Assembly (NCBI GenBank): GCA_016841825.1
Contig: JAENYK010000001.1
Span: 124,001 to 188,000, forward strand
Source of the DNA: Halothermothrix sp.
GTDB lineage: Bacteria > Bacillota > Halanaerobiia > DY22613
Length of the DNA stretch: 64,000 nucleotides
Direction: 5' to 3'
Shown here in pieces: positions 1 to 10,204 of this stretch. The position numbers and the translations under genes are program-made. The notes beneath the pieces were generated by a model. That model saw nothing but the letters and a program-made list of their open reading frames with translations, was not told where the DNA came from and did no database searches. Position 1 is the stretch's first letter. Each line of letters opens with the position of its first letter.

Positions 1-335
1 AGCTCCTCAGTAGATAAAGATGTGACAATCGGTGATTCTATATCCGTTATCTGCTCATCATTCTTTAATGCATCCAGATCGGGATATAACTTCAAATCTG
101 ACTCTAACACCAGACGAATTAGGCGCATCTCCTGTGAGACAAAGACCAGTTCCTTATCCCAGTCCTTTAAATATTTCTGTAATAGCTGAAGATTAATCTT
201 ACTGTTAAAAACGTTAGAACGCTGATCTACTACAAGGGCCAGCTTCTCTGCTGATACTTGTTTCAATTCGGTGAGCAAACTATTGATATCTTCTTCTGGA
301 TCAAGATAAAAGACCCGATACCCCCGTATATTCAT
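1..335 (-). CDS. N-terminal part of an unidentified protein, cut by the window edge
   Basis: An open frame runs from an ATG at 335 to the window start, giving about 111 residues beginning MNIRGYRVFYLDPEEDINSL. It has an alternating strand/helix character (LALVVDQRSNVF, then ELVFVSQEMRLIRLVLE), like a small Rossmann-type alpha/beta fold. This resembles the N-terminal domain of some large Firmicute surface or baseplate-J/Ig-type proteins, but that is recalled similarity, not a match I can test. The ATG follows a GGGGAG-like stretch. It lies 45 bases downstream of the FtsA-like gene on the same strand, so the two are probably co-transcribed. The function cannot be assigned because the rest lies outside the window. 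Confidence 0.6.
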   Translation of the reverse strand, partial: MNIRGYRVFYLDPEEDINSLLTELKQVSAEKLALVVDQRSNVFNSKINLQLLQKYLKDWDKELVFVSQEMRLIRLVLESDLKLYPDLDALKNDEQITDIESPIVTSLSTEE

Positions 336-379
336 TATATCACTCCCCTAAGATTATGTTAAGTCTCAAAGGTAAATTT

Positions 380-1618
380 TTAAGCTAACCTTTGATCTAA
401 CAGATTTTGGGTAGTCAAAAAAGCTGCCTGTAATGCTAAAGCCCGGGGAGTCACATTCTCTTCACCACTGACCAGATTATCTGGATCATTAATCCTATCG
501 AGCTCCTCTGCTTTGAGCATATAAATATCTGGTTTTTTAAAGAAAGGCAGCCTTTCGTGAATCCGTTTCTCTTTAACTCCATCAATTAGACCTTTTAATG
601 CACTTCCCCCACCACAGAAATAGATCCTGGGTGGTAACGCATTCCCTCTGGCCAATTCGGTTAATGCCATCTCCAGTCCATCAAACAATAGGTGTAGATC
701 AGGAATAATCATATCTCTGATCTCTTTAGTCATATCTGGCGGCAGTTGGTTATGCGAATACCTTAACTTTAGCTCTTCTGCATCCCGTAAAGTTATATTC
801 AACTCCCGGGCGATCTTTCTGGTAAAGGAACGACCACCAATGCCAACCATCATGGTTCCCTCAATTCCTCCATTTCTGATTAATGCTACATCCATAGTTC
901 CGCCGCCGATATCAACGACGATAGCTCCAAACTCACATGCTTCATCTGTGAGAATACTGTTGGCAACTGCATAAGGTTCTGCAATCGTTCCCACCAGTTG
1001 ATAACCCAGACCTTCTACAACTGTAGCCAATGGTCCAACATTGACCAATGGGGCATATGTATTAAATAGACTTAATGAGATATTTTTCCCCTGAAATTGA
1101 TAAGGGTTAGATACCTTATATCCATCAATCTTCACTTCCACCAACGCTGTATTGACCAGTTCTATCTCCAGATTACTCACACCTGTTGATCTGATTAGCT
1201 CTTCTCGTCCCTGACGATATGCCAACTGTTGGGCTTTTTCAATTAGTATCTCCAGTTCTTTAATGCTTATACGTTCAGTTGGTTCTTTTCGCTCTTCATC
1301 AAGGGTTGTCATCACACCTTTGACAAATTCACCAGCTATCCCGACAATTGCATCAATAGGTTCATGGGGAGTCTCCTGCTGGGCCAGTTCTACCGCCTTA
1401 CGGGCTGTCTGCAAAACCCCCTGAATATTGGCAATCGCTCCTCCCATCATGTCACTATACCTCTGTTGTACCCTTCCATATCCAACAATATTACTCTCGC
1501 TGGCATTATATTCAACGATTACAGCCTTCATATATTCTGTACCTATATCTAAAGCCAGGCGATACTTGTAACCATTGGAATCCTGGATCTTAGTCTTCCT
1601 GCTAAATAAATTTAACAT
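380..1618 (-). CDS. FtsA/PilM-like actin-fold ATPase
   Basis: Predicted cytoplasmic actin/HSP70-fold ATPase of about 412 residues, related to cell-division FtsA and pilus-assembly PilM. The fold signatures are visible: a phosphate-1 motif near the N-terminus (ALDIGTEYMKAVIVE), a phosphate-2 motif in the middle (VVDIGGGTMDVALI) and an adenosine motif (IYFCGGGSALKG). I start it at the ATG at 1618 (MLNLFSRK) because GGGAGGG lies about eight bases upstream; an upstream in-frame codon seven residues earlier would swallow that site. It follows the phosphatase-fold membrane gene by about 100 bases on the same strand, so both may serve an envelope or division process. FtsA normally sits beside ftsZ, which is not seen here, so this may be a paralogue. 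No FtsA-type C-terminal amphipathic tail is evident. Confidence 0.75.
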   Translation of the reverse strand: MLNLFSRKTKIQDSNGYKYRLALDIGTEYMKAVIVEYNASESNIVGYGRVQQRYSDMMGGAIANIQGVLQTARKAVELAQQETPHEPIDAIVGIAGEFVKGVMTTLDEERKEPTERISIKELEILIEKAQQLAYRQGREELIRSTGVSNLEIELVNTALVEVKIDGYKVSNPYQFQGKNISLSLFNTYAPLVNVGPLATVVEGLGYQLVGTIAEPYAVANSILTDEACEFGAIVVDIGGGTMDVALIRNGGIEGTMMVGIGGRSFTRKIARELNITLRDAEELKLRYSHNQLPPDMTKEIRDMIIPDLHLLFDGLEMALTELARGNALPPRIYFCGGGSALKGLIDGVKEKRIHERLPFFKKPDIYMLKAEELDRINDPDNLVSGEENVTPRALALQAAFLTTQNLLDQRLA

Positions 1619-1724
1619 TTTCTTATCCCTCCCTATCACCTTTCTTCTTTTACAATTTTCTCCAAAAGTTTAGAAAATCCTTTCTCCCACCGAAAATTTT
1701 TTCTGTTTTTTGAAAAAAATTTGC

Positions 1725-3761
1725 TTAAAACTGATCTGACTCAGCCTCTTTTAGAAACAGGTAAATTAACGGATGTACTGCAAAGAACAGTAAAGTCGCT
1801 GCAGCTACCACTCCAGAATCATTGACCATCATGGTAATCACACTTCCCAGAATAACTCCCATAAAACCCAGGGTGAAGTTGGGGTGGTCACTAATCAATG
1901 CCTGAAGGTATCCCTTTGGACGCTTGAAAAGCAGAGCCAGTACGGCAATGAAGGTCAAAAGCACCCTTGTCCAGATCGTCCACCGCAAAAGTTTCAGATT
2001 CATACTTAGCTTTCGGGATATGATAGCATAAAGGGCTGAAATCCCCTGATCTTTTAACAAATGGATCGTCTGACCAAGGTGACTTCTTTCCCCTGTCCAA
2101 CTATATGTATCACTGATAATGATTATGCTTAAAAATAAGATTATCGCAAGCAATGATACCAGGATTATTTTAAACCTCCTGCTGCGTTCAAACATTAATA
2201 CATAGGTGAAACCAAAAGCTGCCAGTGCAGTCACAGTTCCTCCAAAATTGGCTCCTAAAGCCGGAATGCCGATAAGGATGGTGACTCCCAAAAAGACCAG
2301 TGGAGTCAGAACTAATCTTCTCTCCTTTAACCAACCCACATAATCTAATAATCCGGTCCATCCCAGCAGGGTTCCTCCAATCAAAATACCCATAAATTCA
2401 TTGCCAATTCCATAATATCTGGCTCCAATTACCGGACAATACCCCAGAAGAGAACTGGACATCCAGGGGGATTTACGGATAATGTCTATCAGGATTAACA
2501 GAACTGTTACTACTGTGATGAAAACTATCTGGAATATAGGTGGTCGTAAATAATGTTTAGCCAGCCAGGTAAATATTCCAATAATCGCCACAAAAAACAC
2601 CAGATAAGCCCCAAAATCCGGAATCAAATATGGTGAGAATATCAGAAATGTTAGCGGAATTAAGATGACTCCCAGAATTAGTGTGGTTATTATCTTCCAC
2701 CAGTGGCCAATGGCATATTTTCGGGCAAAGAACGTCATCGTTGCCAGTATTAGAATGATTATTTGAATCAGGATAAAGGCCTTGATATACCAGGGACGCC
2801 ATTCAGAAGTTCTTTGAATCCGCACCTGTAACTGTAAAAGGCGACCAATACCACCATGGATATTATCAACAGCATAGATTGGCCTTCCAATAATCTCAGG
2901 TGGACTGGATATTTGAAAATAAGACAAAATGGTTGGAGCCAGATCAGAGATCGTGACCAGCCCCGGTCTTCTGGTTGTGGCAGTTGACAAGATACCTACA
3001 TCATTCTGACCAGATAATGATACCCAGGTTAATTTTGCAGCATACTCACTTACCTGATCGGGAGTCGGAGCCACTATCATTAACTGATCCTCTTCCTCCT
3101 TAATCGTCTCTCTTATCTCACTGATAAGACTGCTAACCCGCAGAAGTGTTTGATTTATCAGACTTTCCATATTTTCCGTATTAATCTCCTGCAGGCTGAC
3201 CGCCCGTTTGATGCGAGCGATATCACCCACTTCCAACACAATCACTTCATATTCAGCGTAACCCTGCCGAAAAGCCTGACTCAGCTGCCGATAATCCGTT
3301 CGCCATCCGCCAGGAAAATCCAGATCCTGAAGCAGCATATCTTTACTGATGTCACCATAATCTATTTGTCCATTCTCATCCATAATAATAGTGACCGCTT
3401 CCCGATTCTCTTCTATCCCATAATCTGTGTTACCGTACAGGGCGGCTTTCAGGTTATAATCTTTTAACGTCTGTCCCAGAAGTCCCGGTATTGCCCCATA
3501 CTCCTCTCCCCTACTACCTGCACCAAAAGCCTGATAAGTGTACTGAGATTCAATACCCTTATCTGTTCTCACATTCATCAAAGCCTGGGCACTGTTATCT
3601 AGCAGATCAATTAGTTCACTGTCACCAAAGTGACTTACCTCTTGTAACGAAAGTTGATCCAGCAGAATAATGATGAATTTACCAGGATTCTCAGCCTGAG
3701 TTGAACAGGTGATACTTAGCAGGGTAATAATCACCAGAAGGGTTATCCAGATTTTCCGCAC
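1725..3761 (-). CDS. Alkaline-phosphatase-fold multi-pass membrane protein
   Basis: A 678-residue protein. It opens with a signal peptide or first membrane helix (IWITLLVIITLLSITCS), followed by a roughly 300-residue extracytoplasmic domain starting FIIILLDQLSLQEV. The early Asp in a hydrophobic strand and the later MIVAPTPDQV segment suggest the alkaline phosphatase/sulfatase superfamily. The C-terminal half has about ten hydrophobic helices from around residue 330 onward. I do not see a clean metal-ligand set, so catalytic activity is uncertain. Similar fused phosphatase-fold/membrane proteins occur in anaerobic Firmicutes, mostly without assigned function. It is probably first in an operon with the FtsA-like gene. 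It could be an envelope polymer-modifying enzyme or a degenerate sensor-transporter; I cannot decide which. Confidence 0.6.
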   Translation of the reverse strand: MRKIWITLLVIITLLSITCSTQAENPGKFIIILLDQLSLQEVSHFGDSELIDLLDNSAQALMNVRTDKGIESQYTYQAFGAGSRGEEYGAIPGLLGQTLKDYNLKAALYGNTDYGIEENREAVTIIMDENGQIDYGDISKDMLLQDLDFPGGWRTDYRQLSQAFRQGYAEYEVIVLEVGDIARIKRAVSLQEINTENMESLINQTLLRVSSLISEIRETIKEEEDQLMIVAPTPDQVSEYAAKLTWVSLSGQNDVGILSTATTRRPGLVTISDLAPTILSYFQISSPPEIIGRPIYAVDNIHGGIGRLLQLQVRIQRTSEWRPWYIKAFILIQIIILILATMTFFARKYAIGHWWKIITTLILGVILIPLTFLIFSPYLIPDFGAYLVFFVAIIGIFTWLAKHYLRPPIFQIVFITVVTVLLILIDIIRKSPWMSSSLLGYCPVIGARYYGIGNEFMGILIGGTLLGWTGLLDYVGWLKERRLVLTPLVFLGVTILIGIPALGANFGGTVTALAAFGFTYVLMFERSRRFKIILVSLLAIILFLSIIIISDTYSWTGERSHLGQTIHLLKDQGISALYAIISRKLSMNLKLLRWTIWTRVLLTFIAVLALLFKRPKGYLQALISDHPNFTLGFMGVILGSVITMMVNDSGVVAAATLLFFAVHPLIYLFLKEAESDQF

Positions 3762-3953
3762 AGTGTTTCACTCCTAAAAATGCCATATTTATAACTATTC
3801 TATCCATTTCTGTAGGTGGGATATACCTGTGTTATGGAAAGTATACTCAAATACCAGATTGAAGGATACAGAAAAGTGTTATCCACAGCTTTTCTGCCTT
3901 CTCTTTCCACAAAAGGATTTTCTGTATCACCCTTCCGTACATAAAATAAAGAA

Positions 3954-3991
3954 CTCGGTTTCAAAAGATCCGCACATCTTTTGAAACCGAG
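3954..3991 (-). terminator. Intrinsic terminator downstream of the PadR operon
   Basis: A perfect 16-bp inverted repeat (3954-3969 with 3976-3991, six-base loop) is followed on the minus strand by a T-rich stretch. It lies 30 bases past the DUF2812 gene stop. The interval 3762-4020 otherwise holds only the promoter region of the phosphatase-fold gene. Confidence 0.8.
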
Positions 3992-4020
3992 CCCCACCCG
4001 CAACATATCGGTAAATTAAT

Positions 4021-4566
4021 TTATAACTTATCTTTAAGATCATTAATCTTCCGCTTAATCCGATAAATTGAATAACCTAACAGACCAAATAGGCCTAAAG
4101 ATATAATCCGAATTATTGTATAAGCATTGAATGCATAGGGGAATATATCAATAGTCCCAAAAAACATATTTATTATATTAAAAACATTTGCAAAGGTAAC
4201 CACATAGATAACATATAACAGGCTCTGATATTTCTGAATCCTGGATTCATTGTCTGAGTATATATCAGGAGTTCTCGATCCTTCAGCTTTAGTACGAAAA
4301 TAATGCCATCCTAAAAATTGAGTTACATGCTCCCACCCAGCTTCTTGAAAAATATTAATATATTCCGGCAGGTCAGAGTTGCAGCTCACCTTATAATCCA
4401 GTTTGTAGACATAATCCTCCGGATCACCTTTGATAAAAATGTACATAAAAACGGTAAAATCGATCAGATGCCAGCCTTTAAGTGCCATCTCACGCAGCCA
4501 TCTCTCTTCTTTATCTTCCTGCCAGATCAAAAAAATATTAAACACTCGTTTAAGCTCTTTAGTCAT
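4021..4566 (-). CDS. DUF2812 membrane protein, partner of PadR
   Basis: A 181-residue protein. Its soluble N-terminal half has the DUF2812 pattern (a WLREMALKGWHL segment, then a GWEHV..FLGWHYFR segment), and it has two C-terminal membrane helices (about residues 113-135 and 145-168). DUF2812 proteins are almost always encoded directly after a PadR-family repressor and are thought to act in signalling or membrane stress; the biochemical role is unknown. Its start overlaps the PadR gene by eight bases, so translation is coupled. It shares the PadR promoter and operator and ends at a strong hairpin terminator. Confidence 0.82.
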   Translation of the reverse strand: MTKELKRVFNIFLIWQEDKEERWLREMALKGWHLIDFTVFMYIFIKGDPEDYVYKLDYKVSCNSDLPEYINIFQEAGWEHVTQFLGWHYFRTKAEGSRTPDIYSDNESRIQKYQSLLYVIYVVTFANVFNIINMFFGTIDIFPYAFNAYTIIRIISLGLFGLLGYSIYRIKRKINDLKDKL

Positions 4567-4915
4567 CAGTTATCACCCCAATCTGCACAAGTTGTTTTCG
4601 ACCATCCCCAATTAATTGAATGAGCCGTTCGTATTCTAATTTTGCAACCATCTGCCCATATTTTGTAAGAATATAGTACTTCCGTCTGCTATCACCCTCA
4701 TCCGCTACCTCTGTCTGTTGAACCAGACCTTCTTTCTCCAGCTTACTCAACGCTCCATACAATGTACCCGGACCCAGTATCATCCGTCCCTTACTCAATG
4801 CTTCGACATCCTGCATAATTCCATAGCCATGCAATGGTCGAATCAATGAGATTAATATGTAATAAGTCGCTTCAGTAAGCGGTAAATATTTACTCAGATC
4901 AAGATTATTAGCCAT
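4559..4915 (-). CDS. PadR-family transcriptional repressor
   Basis: A 118-residue winged-helix regulator with typical PadR landmarks: LPLTEATYYILISL at the start, HGYGIMQDVE, GTLYGALSKLEKEGLV in the recognition-helix region, then the wing DEGDSRRKYYILT. PadR proteins of this length are dimeric and repress their own operon. The upstream region supports this, with consecutive CGATATATC palindromes immediately downstream of a consensus promoter. The effector is unknown; the family responds to phenolics, antibiotics or cell-wall stress. The gene overlaps the DUF2812 gene. Confidence 0.92.
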   Translation of the reverse strand: MANNLDLSKYLPLTEATYYILISLIRPLHGYGIMQDVEALSKGRMILGPGTLYGALSKLEKEGLVQQTEVADEGDSRRKYYILTKYGQMVAKLEYERLIQLIGDGRKQLVQIGVITDD

Positions 4916-4946
4916 CTAAAATCCTTCCCTTCTTTATATCTTACCA

Positions 4947-5024
4947 CGATATATCCCGGGCCGATATATCGTTAACCGATATATCGGCTAACGATATTAT
5001 ACCAATTTATTAGTCGCTTGTCAA
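4947..5024 (-). promoter_or_regulatory. Consensus sigma-A promoter with PadR operator array
   Basis: On the minus strand TTGACA (5019-5024) and TATAAT (4996-5001) are separated by 17 bases, a perfect consensus. Between the -10 box and the padR start lie three copies of CGATATATC (4947-4955, 4962-4970, 4977-4985), the last being part of a perfect 10-bp palindrome, plus a partial CGATAT at 4992. The position over the transcription start fits autorepression by PadR. The rest of the 4916-5308 gap holds the chemoreceptor terminator and no gene. Confidence 0.85.
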
Positions 5025-5128
5025 GAATCTCATGATAACTACCTAATGGCGGTTCTGTTATTTTATAAAAAAAGACCTTTTGAAATAAAGAAATCTGGGC
5101 CAGCTCTCCAGAATACAACATAATCAAA

Positions 5129-5154
5129 AATCCCGGGCCAACTGACCCGAGATT
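5129..5154 (-). terminator. Terminator of the chemoreceptor gene
   Basis: Hairpin with arms 5129-5137 and 5146-5154 (one mismatch, GC-rich core) followed on the minus strand by a TTTTTGATT tract. It lies 155 bases beyond the chemoreceptor stop. A weaker imperfect inverted repeat is present at about 5241-5281. Confidence 0.65.
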
Positions 5155-5308
5155 CGTCTATCTTCTACCCGATATTCTCAACTTCCCTGTAACAGCAAGC
5201 TGTTAATGTTTTAAGATTTACGATTTCCAACGATGTTCTTACCTCCACTGAAGTATCTACCTATACTCTCAGCTACAGAGGTTGAGAGATTTCCTTGCTG
5301 AAAAGTTG

Positions 5309-7474
5309 TTAAATATCTTCTTCTGTAAGCTTGTCATCTTCCATCATATGATCATCTTCTGTGTGATCTTCATCCTGCAGAAGATTCTCATCAGTTTTGA
5401 ACTTTCCAATCAATTCTTGCAATTCATCAATGACCTGTTGCTGATTCAGAATAGATGCATTTAACTCCTCTAAGCCAGCAGTCTGTTCCTGGGTTGTTGC
5501 AGAAACTTCCTCAGTTGAAGCAGCAATCTCCTCAGCTTTAGAAAAGATATCATTCATTGAACCAATAATATTTTGACTGCTCTGTCCGATAGCCTTAATG
5601 ACCTGATTCAATTGTTTGATCTCAACCAGAACTGTTTGATTGCCTTCGGAAATTTTCGCAAAATGCTGCTTAGTTTTGTCTACTGCCTGATCCTGCTCCT
5701 GACCTAGATTCGCACTTTTTTTGTAGTTTTCAACGGTAAGATTAATCTGGTTCTGGATAGAAGCGACCAGACCAGAGATCTTTCCGGCTGCTTCAGCTGA
5801 TTGTTGAGCTAGACTTCTCACTTCATCTGCCACTACCGAAAAACCTTTGCCCGCCTCTCCTGCTCTGGCTGCTTCAATAGCAGCATTAAGCGCCAAGAGA
5901 TTGGTCTGTTCAGACATGGTTGTAATTAACTCAGTAATTTGCCCAATATTATTTGATGTCTTCTGTAAAGAAAGAATGATTTTTTGATTTTCCCCGATGA
6001 AAACCGTATTCTCTTGATTCTTCTCAATCAAATCTTCAATTACTGTCAAACCTTCCTGAGTAATAGAATTAGAATCTTCGGAGACATGAAGAATTTTATC
6101 AAAGCCATTGGTAATGTTTTCTATCTGCTGACCCAGATTTCGCAGATTATTCAATCCTTGCTCTGTAGTAGCTGCCTGTAAACTTGTCCCATCAGCTATA
6201 CCCAGAATAATTCCGTTTAATTGATTTCCGGCTTCCGTATTCTGATCAGAAATGTTTTGAATAACATCGCCTGACTGGACAATCTGAGCGATAGTCTGTT
6301 TTGATTTGTCAATCAATTCGCTTATATTTAATGACATATGTTTAAAAGCATTGAACAGAGAACCCAATTCATCTTCCCGTTTAACTGTACCCATATCAAA
6401 TGAGAAATTATAATTAGTCATTTCTCTGGCAATAAGAGTTAAATGTTTGATAGGTTTATAAATTAGTTGAGTTGTGATAATGCCTGCCAGGATAGTCCCC
6501 AGAATAGCTATTCCCACTACAGTGAAAACCTTCTGCATCAAGCGATTTACTTGACCAAAAGCTTCAATACTTTCAACTTCAGCAACAATTCCCCAATTCA
6601 AATCATCCAGACTGGCAACTTTTAAAGGCTTAAAGGAACTCAAAACCTTAATACCCTCATAGCCCTCAATGATCTCTACTCCGGAATTCTCATTATCTAT
6701 TTGCTCCACGGCAAGTGTATTAATCTCTCCCACTAAAGCCATATAGTCTGAATTTTTCTTAGAATCAGATCTCAATATGTGATCTGAACCGACCAGATAG
6801 ACTTCTTCCGTAACATATAATGAGGCAGATGTTTTCATCAAATCATTCAGTTCAGAGATAGGTAATTCAACAATTACCACACCATTTAAATTTTCACTGG
6901 CATTATAGATTGGTGCAGAGATAAACATCACCCGATTCAGTGAGAGTTTGAAGAACTCCAACTCTGAAATCGAGATTTTGCCTTTTTGAGCTGTTCTAAA
7001 GGAACCAGAAAAGGTTGTATCCTGATACTCATCTGTTAATAAATTCTCACCGACAATTTGCTTATTCTTTAAAGAGTATAAGACTGTCCCATCTGGAGCA
7101 ACTAAAAATAGATTACCATAGGAATAATTGTCTACAAATTTTTTATGATCATCCTCATATGTATCATTGTAAGATTGGTAGACATCCTGACTGGAAAGAC
7201 CCATAGTGTCATATGTAAAACCTATAAACTGCATATGATTCATTACTGCCAAATTCGCAGAAAGTGCTTTAATGTTGCTCAGGTGATAATCAAAAAACTG
7301 AGCGAGTAATGTTTCCTTCTGATCACGCAGGTCTGTCAAACGATTAAATACCTGATCTTCAATTGCTCCCCTCATATTAGTATACGATACATAATTAGAG
7401 ATGAGAAGTGGAACCAGACCTACTAATAAAAACAAACCAATTAATTTAATTCGCATGCTCAATTTATTACCCAT
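5309..7474 (-). CDS. Methyl-accepting chemotaxis protein with dCache-type sensor
   Basis: A 721-residue chemoreceptor. Membrane helix 1 lies at about residues 10-29, followed by a ~270-residue extracytoplasmic sensor of dCache size (about 35-305), membrane helix 2 (about 312-335), HAMP (about 335-390) and the cytoplasmic signalling coiled coil. The coiled coil carries the conserved hairpin tip ([19 protein letters not shown], then [13 protein letters not shown]). A ligand binds the sensor and modulates CheA. The C-terminus is extended by about 20 very acidic residues with repeated D/E/H/M, instead of a CheR/CheB-tethering pentapeptide. The start is supported by AAGGAGG seven bases upstream. 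No che genes are nearby and it is monocistronic. The ligand is unknown; a Cache domain favours small organic acids or amino acids, which would suit the adjacent organic-acid operon, but this is inference. Confidence 0.93.
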   Translation of the reverse strand: MGNKLSMRIKLIGLFLLVGLVPLLISNYVSYTNMRGAIEDQVFNRLTDLRDQKETLLAQFFDYHLSNIKALSANLAVMNHMQFIGFTYDTMGLSSQDVYQSYNDTYEDDHKKFVDNYSYGNLFLVAPDGTVLYSLKNKQIVGENLLTDEYQDTTFSGSFRTAQKGKISISELEFFKLSLNRVMFISAPIYNASENLNGVVIVELPISELNDLMKTSASLYVTEEVYLVGSDHILRSDSKKNSDYMALVGEINTLAVEQIDNENSGVEIIEGYEGIKVLSSFKPLKVASLDDLNWGIVAEVESIEAFGQVNRLMQKVFTVVGIAILGTILAGIITTQLIYKPIKHLTLIAREMTNYNFSFDMGTVKREDELGSLFNAFKHMSLNISELIDKSKQTIAQIVQSGDVIQNISDQNTEAGNQLNGIILGIADGTSLQAATTEQGLNNLRNLGQQIENITNGFDKILHVSEDSNSITQEGLTVIEDLIEKNQENTVFIGENQKIILSLQKTSNNIGQITELITTMSEQTNLLALNAAIEAARAGEAGKGFSVVADEVRSLAQQSAEAAGKISGLVASIQNQINLTVENYKKSANLGQEQDQAVDKTKQHFAKISEGNQTVLVEIKQLNQVIKAIGQSSQNIIGSMNDIFSKAEEIAASTEEVSATTQEQTAGLEELNASILNQQQVIDELQELIGKFKTDENLLQDEDHTEDDHMMEDDKLTEEDI

Positions 7475-7673
7475 TATACAGCCTCCTTGAAAATTTCTTT
7501 AACTCTATTAGTATTCGGCACAGTACCCCTTTTACCTTTCATTTTAGGAAAATTTTTTTAAAAAATGATATTGATTGTGAAAAATTTATTACTTGAACAA
7601 ATATAAACTCAAAATCATGATAAGAATACACAATACATATCTTTATCCAGAAAATTACATCATTACACATAAC

Positions 7674-7712
7674 AATCTACTCCCAACCCCGAAAAACAGT
7701 TGGGAGTAGATT
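7674..7712 (-). terminator. Terminator at the end of the organic-acid operon
   Basis: A perfect 14-bp stem (7674-7687 with 7699-7712) lies 62 bases past the malic-enzyme stop. The T-tract on the minus strand is weak (TGTTATG), so it may also act as a 3' stabilising hairpin. The remainder of 7475-7773 is the AT-rich upstream region of the chemoreceptor; nothing else is recognised. Confidence 0.65.
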
Positions 7713-7774
7713 CACTTTGATTAAATACCTTGTCATCCTGGGAACTTTACTCCCTTTATATCAATCTTTACGAG

Positions 7775-8998
7775 CTACAAACTCATAACCTTTCTGGCCA
7801 ATTCCAACTCCTCAGTAAAGGTTCGTTTAATCCTGGCCACACCAGTCTGAACAGCAGCTTCTGCCACAGCTGCTGCGACTGTCGGACCTACTTCCCGATT
7901 AAACGCTTTCGGTAAAATATATTCCCGACTCAACTCTTCTGGTTTGACCATCTTCGCCAGAGCATGGGCTGCTGCTCTTTTCATCGCTTCATTTATCTCA
8001 ACAGCCTGCACATCCAATGCTCCTCTGAAGATTCCAGGAAATGCCAGTACATTATTCACCTGATTTGGATAGTCAGAACGCCCAGTAGCCACCACTGCAG
8101 CACCAGCTGCTTTGGCCAGTTCTGGTTCAATCTCCGGAACAGGATTAGCTAAAGCAAAGACTATTGGACTATCCGCCATCGCCTCAACCATCTCTTTCTT
8201 CAAAACATTAGCTGCAGAGACACCAATAAATACATCTGCTCCCTGAATCACATCTGCCAGACTTCCCTGTTTCATCGCTCTGTTAGTTATAGCCGCAATC
8301 TCCGTCTGAGCTTCATTGAGACCCGGGCAATCCTTGCACAGAGCGCCATTTATATCAACCAGAATGAGATCTTCAACTCCCTCATCTAATAACAACCTGG
8401 CGATACTAATACCAGCTGCACCCGCTCCATTAATCACAACTTTGATCTGATTCATCTGCTTATTGACTACTTTCAGAGCATTGATTAGACCACCTAACGC
8501 GATAATTGCAGTACCATGCTGATCATCATGGAAGACAGGAATATCCAATCTCTTCTTCAATTCGCTTTCAATATAAAAACATTCAGGTGCTTTAATATCT
8601 TCTAAGTTAATTCCTCCAAAGGTTAGGGCAATCCGTTCAACAGTTTCAATCACCTGATCGGATGTATCTGCCTGAATGATGATGGGAAAGCCATCAACTC
8701 CACCAAACTCTTTAAACAAGACCGCTTTCCCTTCCATGACCGGTAGTGATGCCAGAGGGCCAATCTGGCCCAGACCTAAAACAGCTGTCCCATTAGAGAC
8801 GACAGCAACAAAATTACCCTTATTAGTATATTTATATACATCATTCGGATTATCCTTGATCTTCCGACATGGCTCCGCGACTCCGGGCGTATAGGCTAAT
8901 GCCAGATCAGCATCATTTTTTATCGGCATCTTACCCTCTATCTTCAATTTTCCCCGACACTCTTCATGTAATCGTAATGCCACTTCACACAGATCCAT
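7775..8998 (-). CDS. Malic enzyme (oxaloacetate-decarboxylating, short bacterial type)
   Basis: A 407-residue enzyme of the short NAD(P)-dependent malic enzyme family. It oxidatively decarboxylates L-malate to pyruvate and CO2 in the cytoplasm. Landmarks are YTPGVAEPC near residue 34, the Lys/Asp-rich [16 protein letters not shown] region, the metal-binding ECFYIE and FHDDQHGTA segments, the Rossmann [13 protein letters not shown], and NPVPEI. The length is typical of the family without a phosphotransacetylase domain. It is the last gene of the operon, about 80 bases after the decarboxylase beta gene, which supports a malate-like intermediate in the pathway. Cofactor preference cannot be read with certainty. 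Confidence 0.93.
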   Translation of the reverse strand: MDLCEVALRLHEECRGKLKIEGKMPIKNDADLALAYTPGVAEPCRKIKDNPNDVYKYTNKGNFVAVVSNGTAVLGLGQIGPLASLPVMEGKAVLFKEFGGVDGFPIIIQADTSDQVIETVERIALTFGGINLEDIKAPECFYIESELKKRLDIPVFHDDQHGTAIIALGGLINALKVVNKQMNQIKVVINGAGAAGISIARLLLDEGVEDLILVDINGALCKDCPGLNEAQTEIAAITNRAMKQGSLADVIQGADVFIGVSAANVLKKEMVEAMADSPIVFALANPVPEIEPELAKAAGAAVVATGRSDYPNQVNNVLAFPGIFRGALDVQAVEINEAMKRAAAHALAKMVKPEELSREYILPKAFNREVGPTVAAAVAEAAVQTGVARIKRTFTEELELARKVMSL

Positions 8999-9079
8999 TA
9001 TTACAACCTCCCTACTATTTTATCTTCAGCAATTTTAGTATCCATAATCTAAATCATTAACTTGCTAATTAGGTTGATT

Positions 9080-10195
9080 TTAACCTACCAGAGCCAATAA
9101 GCACCCAGCCGCAATTGCAGAACCGAGCACTCCTGCAACATTTGGCCCCATAGCATGCATCAAAAGATAATTACTCGGATTAGCTCTCTGACCTTCTTTA
9201 TGAACAACCCGGGCTGCCATCGGCACAGCCGAAACACCGGCTGCTCCAATCAATGGATTGATCTTACCTTTCGAGAACACTTTTAGTAATTTTCCCAGAA
9301 GAAGTCCTGAAGCAGTACCGATAGAGAAAGCAAATAAACCTAACAGGATAATAATTATTGTTTGCCAACTTAAGAAAGTCTCAGCAGAAGCGGTAGCTCC
9401 TACCGTCAAACCTAAAAAGATGGTTACGATATTTACCAATTCATTCTGGGCTGTCTTCGCCAGTCGGTCGACAACCCCACTCTCCCGTAATAGATTACCA
9501 AACATCAATGAACCCAATAATGCACCGGCAGATGGTAAAAGAAAGATACCTACCAGAGCAATGATAATTGAAAAGATTATTTTCTCAACTCGACTGACCG
9601 GGCGGAGCTGCTCCATCTTAATCTTTCTCTCTTCTTCTGTCGTCAACAACCGCATTATAGGTGGTTGAATAATCGGAACCAGAGCCATATATGAGTAAGC
9701 GGCCACGGCTATTTGAGCCAACAGATCTGGTGCTAACTTGCTGGTCAGAAAGATTGCGGTCGGACCATCAGCACCTCCAATAATACCGATAGAGGCTGCT
9801 TCTGGTAGAGTGAACTTGAAAAGAATAGCTCCCAGAAAGGTAATAAAGATTCCTATCTGGGCAGCAGCACCTAAAAGCATACTTTTGGGATTGGCAATCA
9901 ATGGCCCAAAATCTGTCAAAGCTCCCACACCCATAAAGATTAATGGTGGATAGATCCCTAATTTTACTCCTTTATATAGATAATATAATAATCCACCTTC
10001 ATCCATCAAACCTGTCATTGGAATATTAGCCAGGAGAATTCCAAAGGAGATAGGAATCAAGAGAAGTGGTTCATACTCTTTTCTGATCGCCAGATAGAGG
10101 AGAACCAGAGCAATTAGGATCATCCCCATATTTCCCAAACCAACATGCTTAAATCCCGTGCTCTCCAATAAACTAACTAATTTATTTACAAACAT
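9080..10195 (-). CDS. Na+-translocating decarboxylase beta subunit (OadB/MmdB/GcdB)
   Basis: Integral membrane subunit of about 371 residues that decarboxylates carboxybiotin and couples this to Na+ export. It has about ten hydrophobic helices and the family signature [17 protein letters not shown], whose Asp is the Na+/proton-binding residue in known enzymes, plus the C-terminal [18 protein letters not shown] motif. I prefer the ATG at 10195, which has AGGTGA six bases upstream, over a GTG at 10204 that abuts the previous stop. The gene follows the gamma- and biotin-subunit genes in the order seen in methylmalonyl-CoA decarboxylase operons, but no alpha (carboxyltransferase) gene is present. 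Oxaloacetate, methylmalonyl-CoA or glutaconyl-CoA specificity therefore cannot be read. Confidence 0.93.
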   Translation of the reverse strand: MFVNKLVSLLESTGFKHVGLGNMGMILIALVLLYLAIRKEYEPLLLIPISFGILLANIPMTGLMDEGGLLYYLYKGVKLGIYPPLIFMGVGALTDFGPLIANPKSMLLGAAAQIGIFITFLGAILFKFTLPEAASIGIIGGADGPTAIFLTSKLAPDLLAQIAVAAYSYMALVPIIQPPIMRLLTTEEERKIKMEQLRPVSRVEKIIFSIIIALVGIFLLPSAGALLGSLMFGNLLRESGVVDRLAKTAQNELVNIVTIFLGLTVGATASAETFLSWQTIIIILLGLFAFSIGTASGLLLGKLLKVFSKGKINPLIGAAGVSAVPMAARVVHKEGQRANPSNYLLMHAMGPNVAGVLGSAIAAGCLLALVG

Positions 10196-10204
10196 AATCT
10201 TCAC

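Noticed and set aside
3800-4006. Small minus-strand frame of 68 codons next to the phosphatase-fold gene
   Set aside because: It overlaps the PadR operon terminator hairpin and has no recognisable ribosome-binding site or homology.
7512-7541. GCCGAATA-like box upstream of the chemoreceptor resembling a sigma-28 -10 element
   Set aside because: No TAAA at the correct 15-base spacing; too weak to call.
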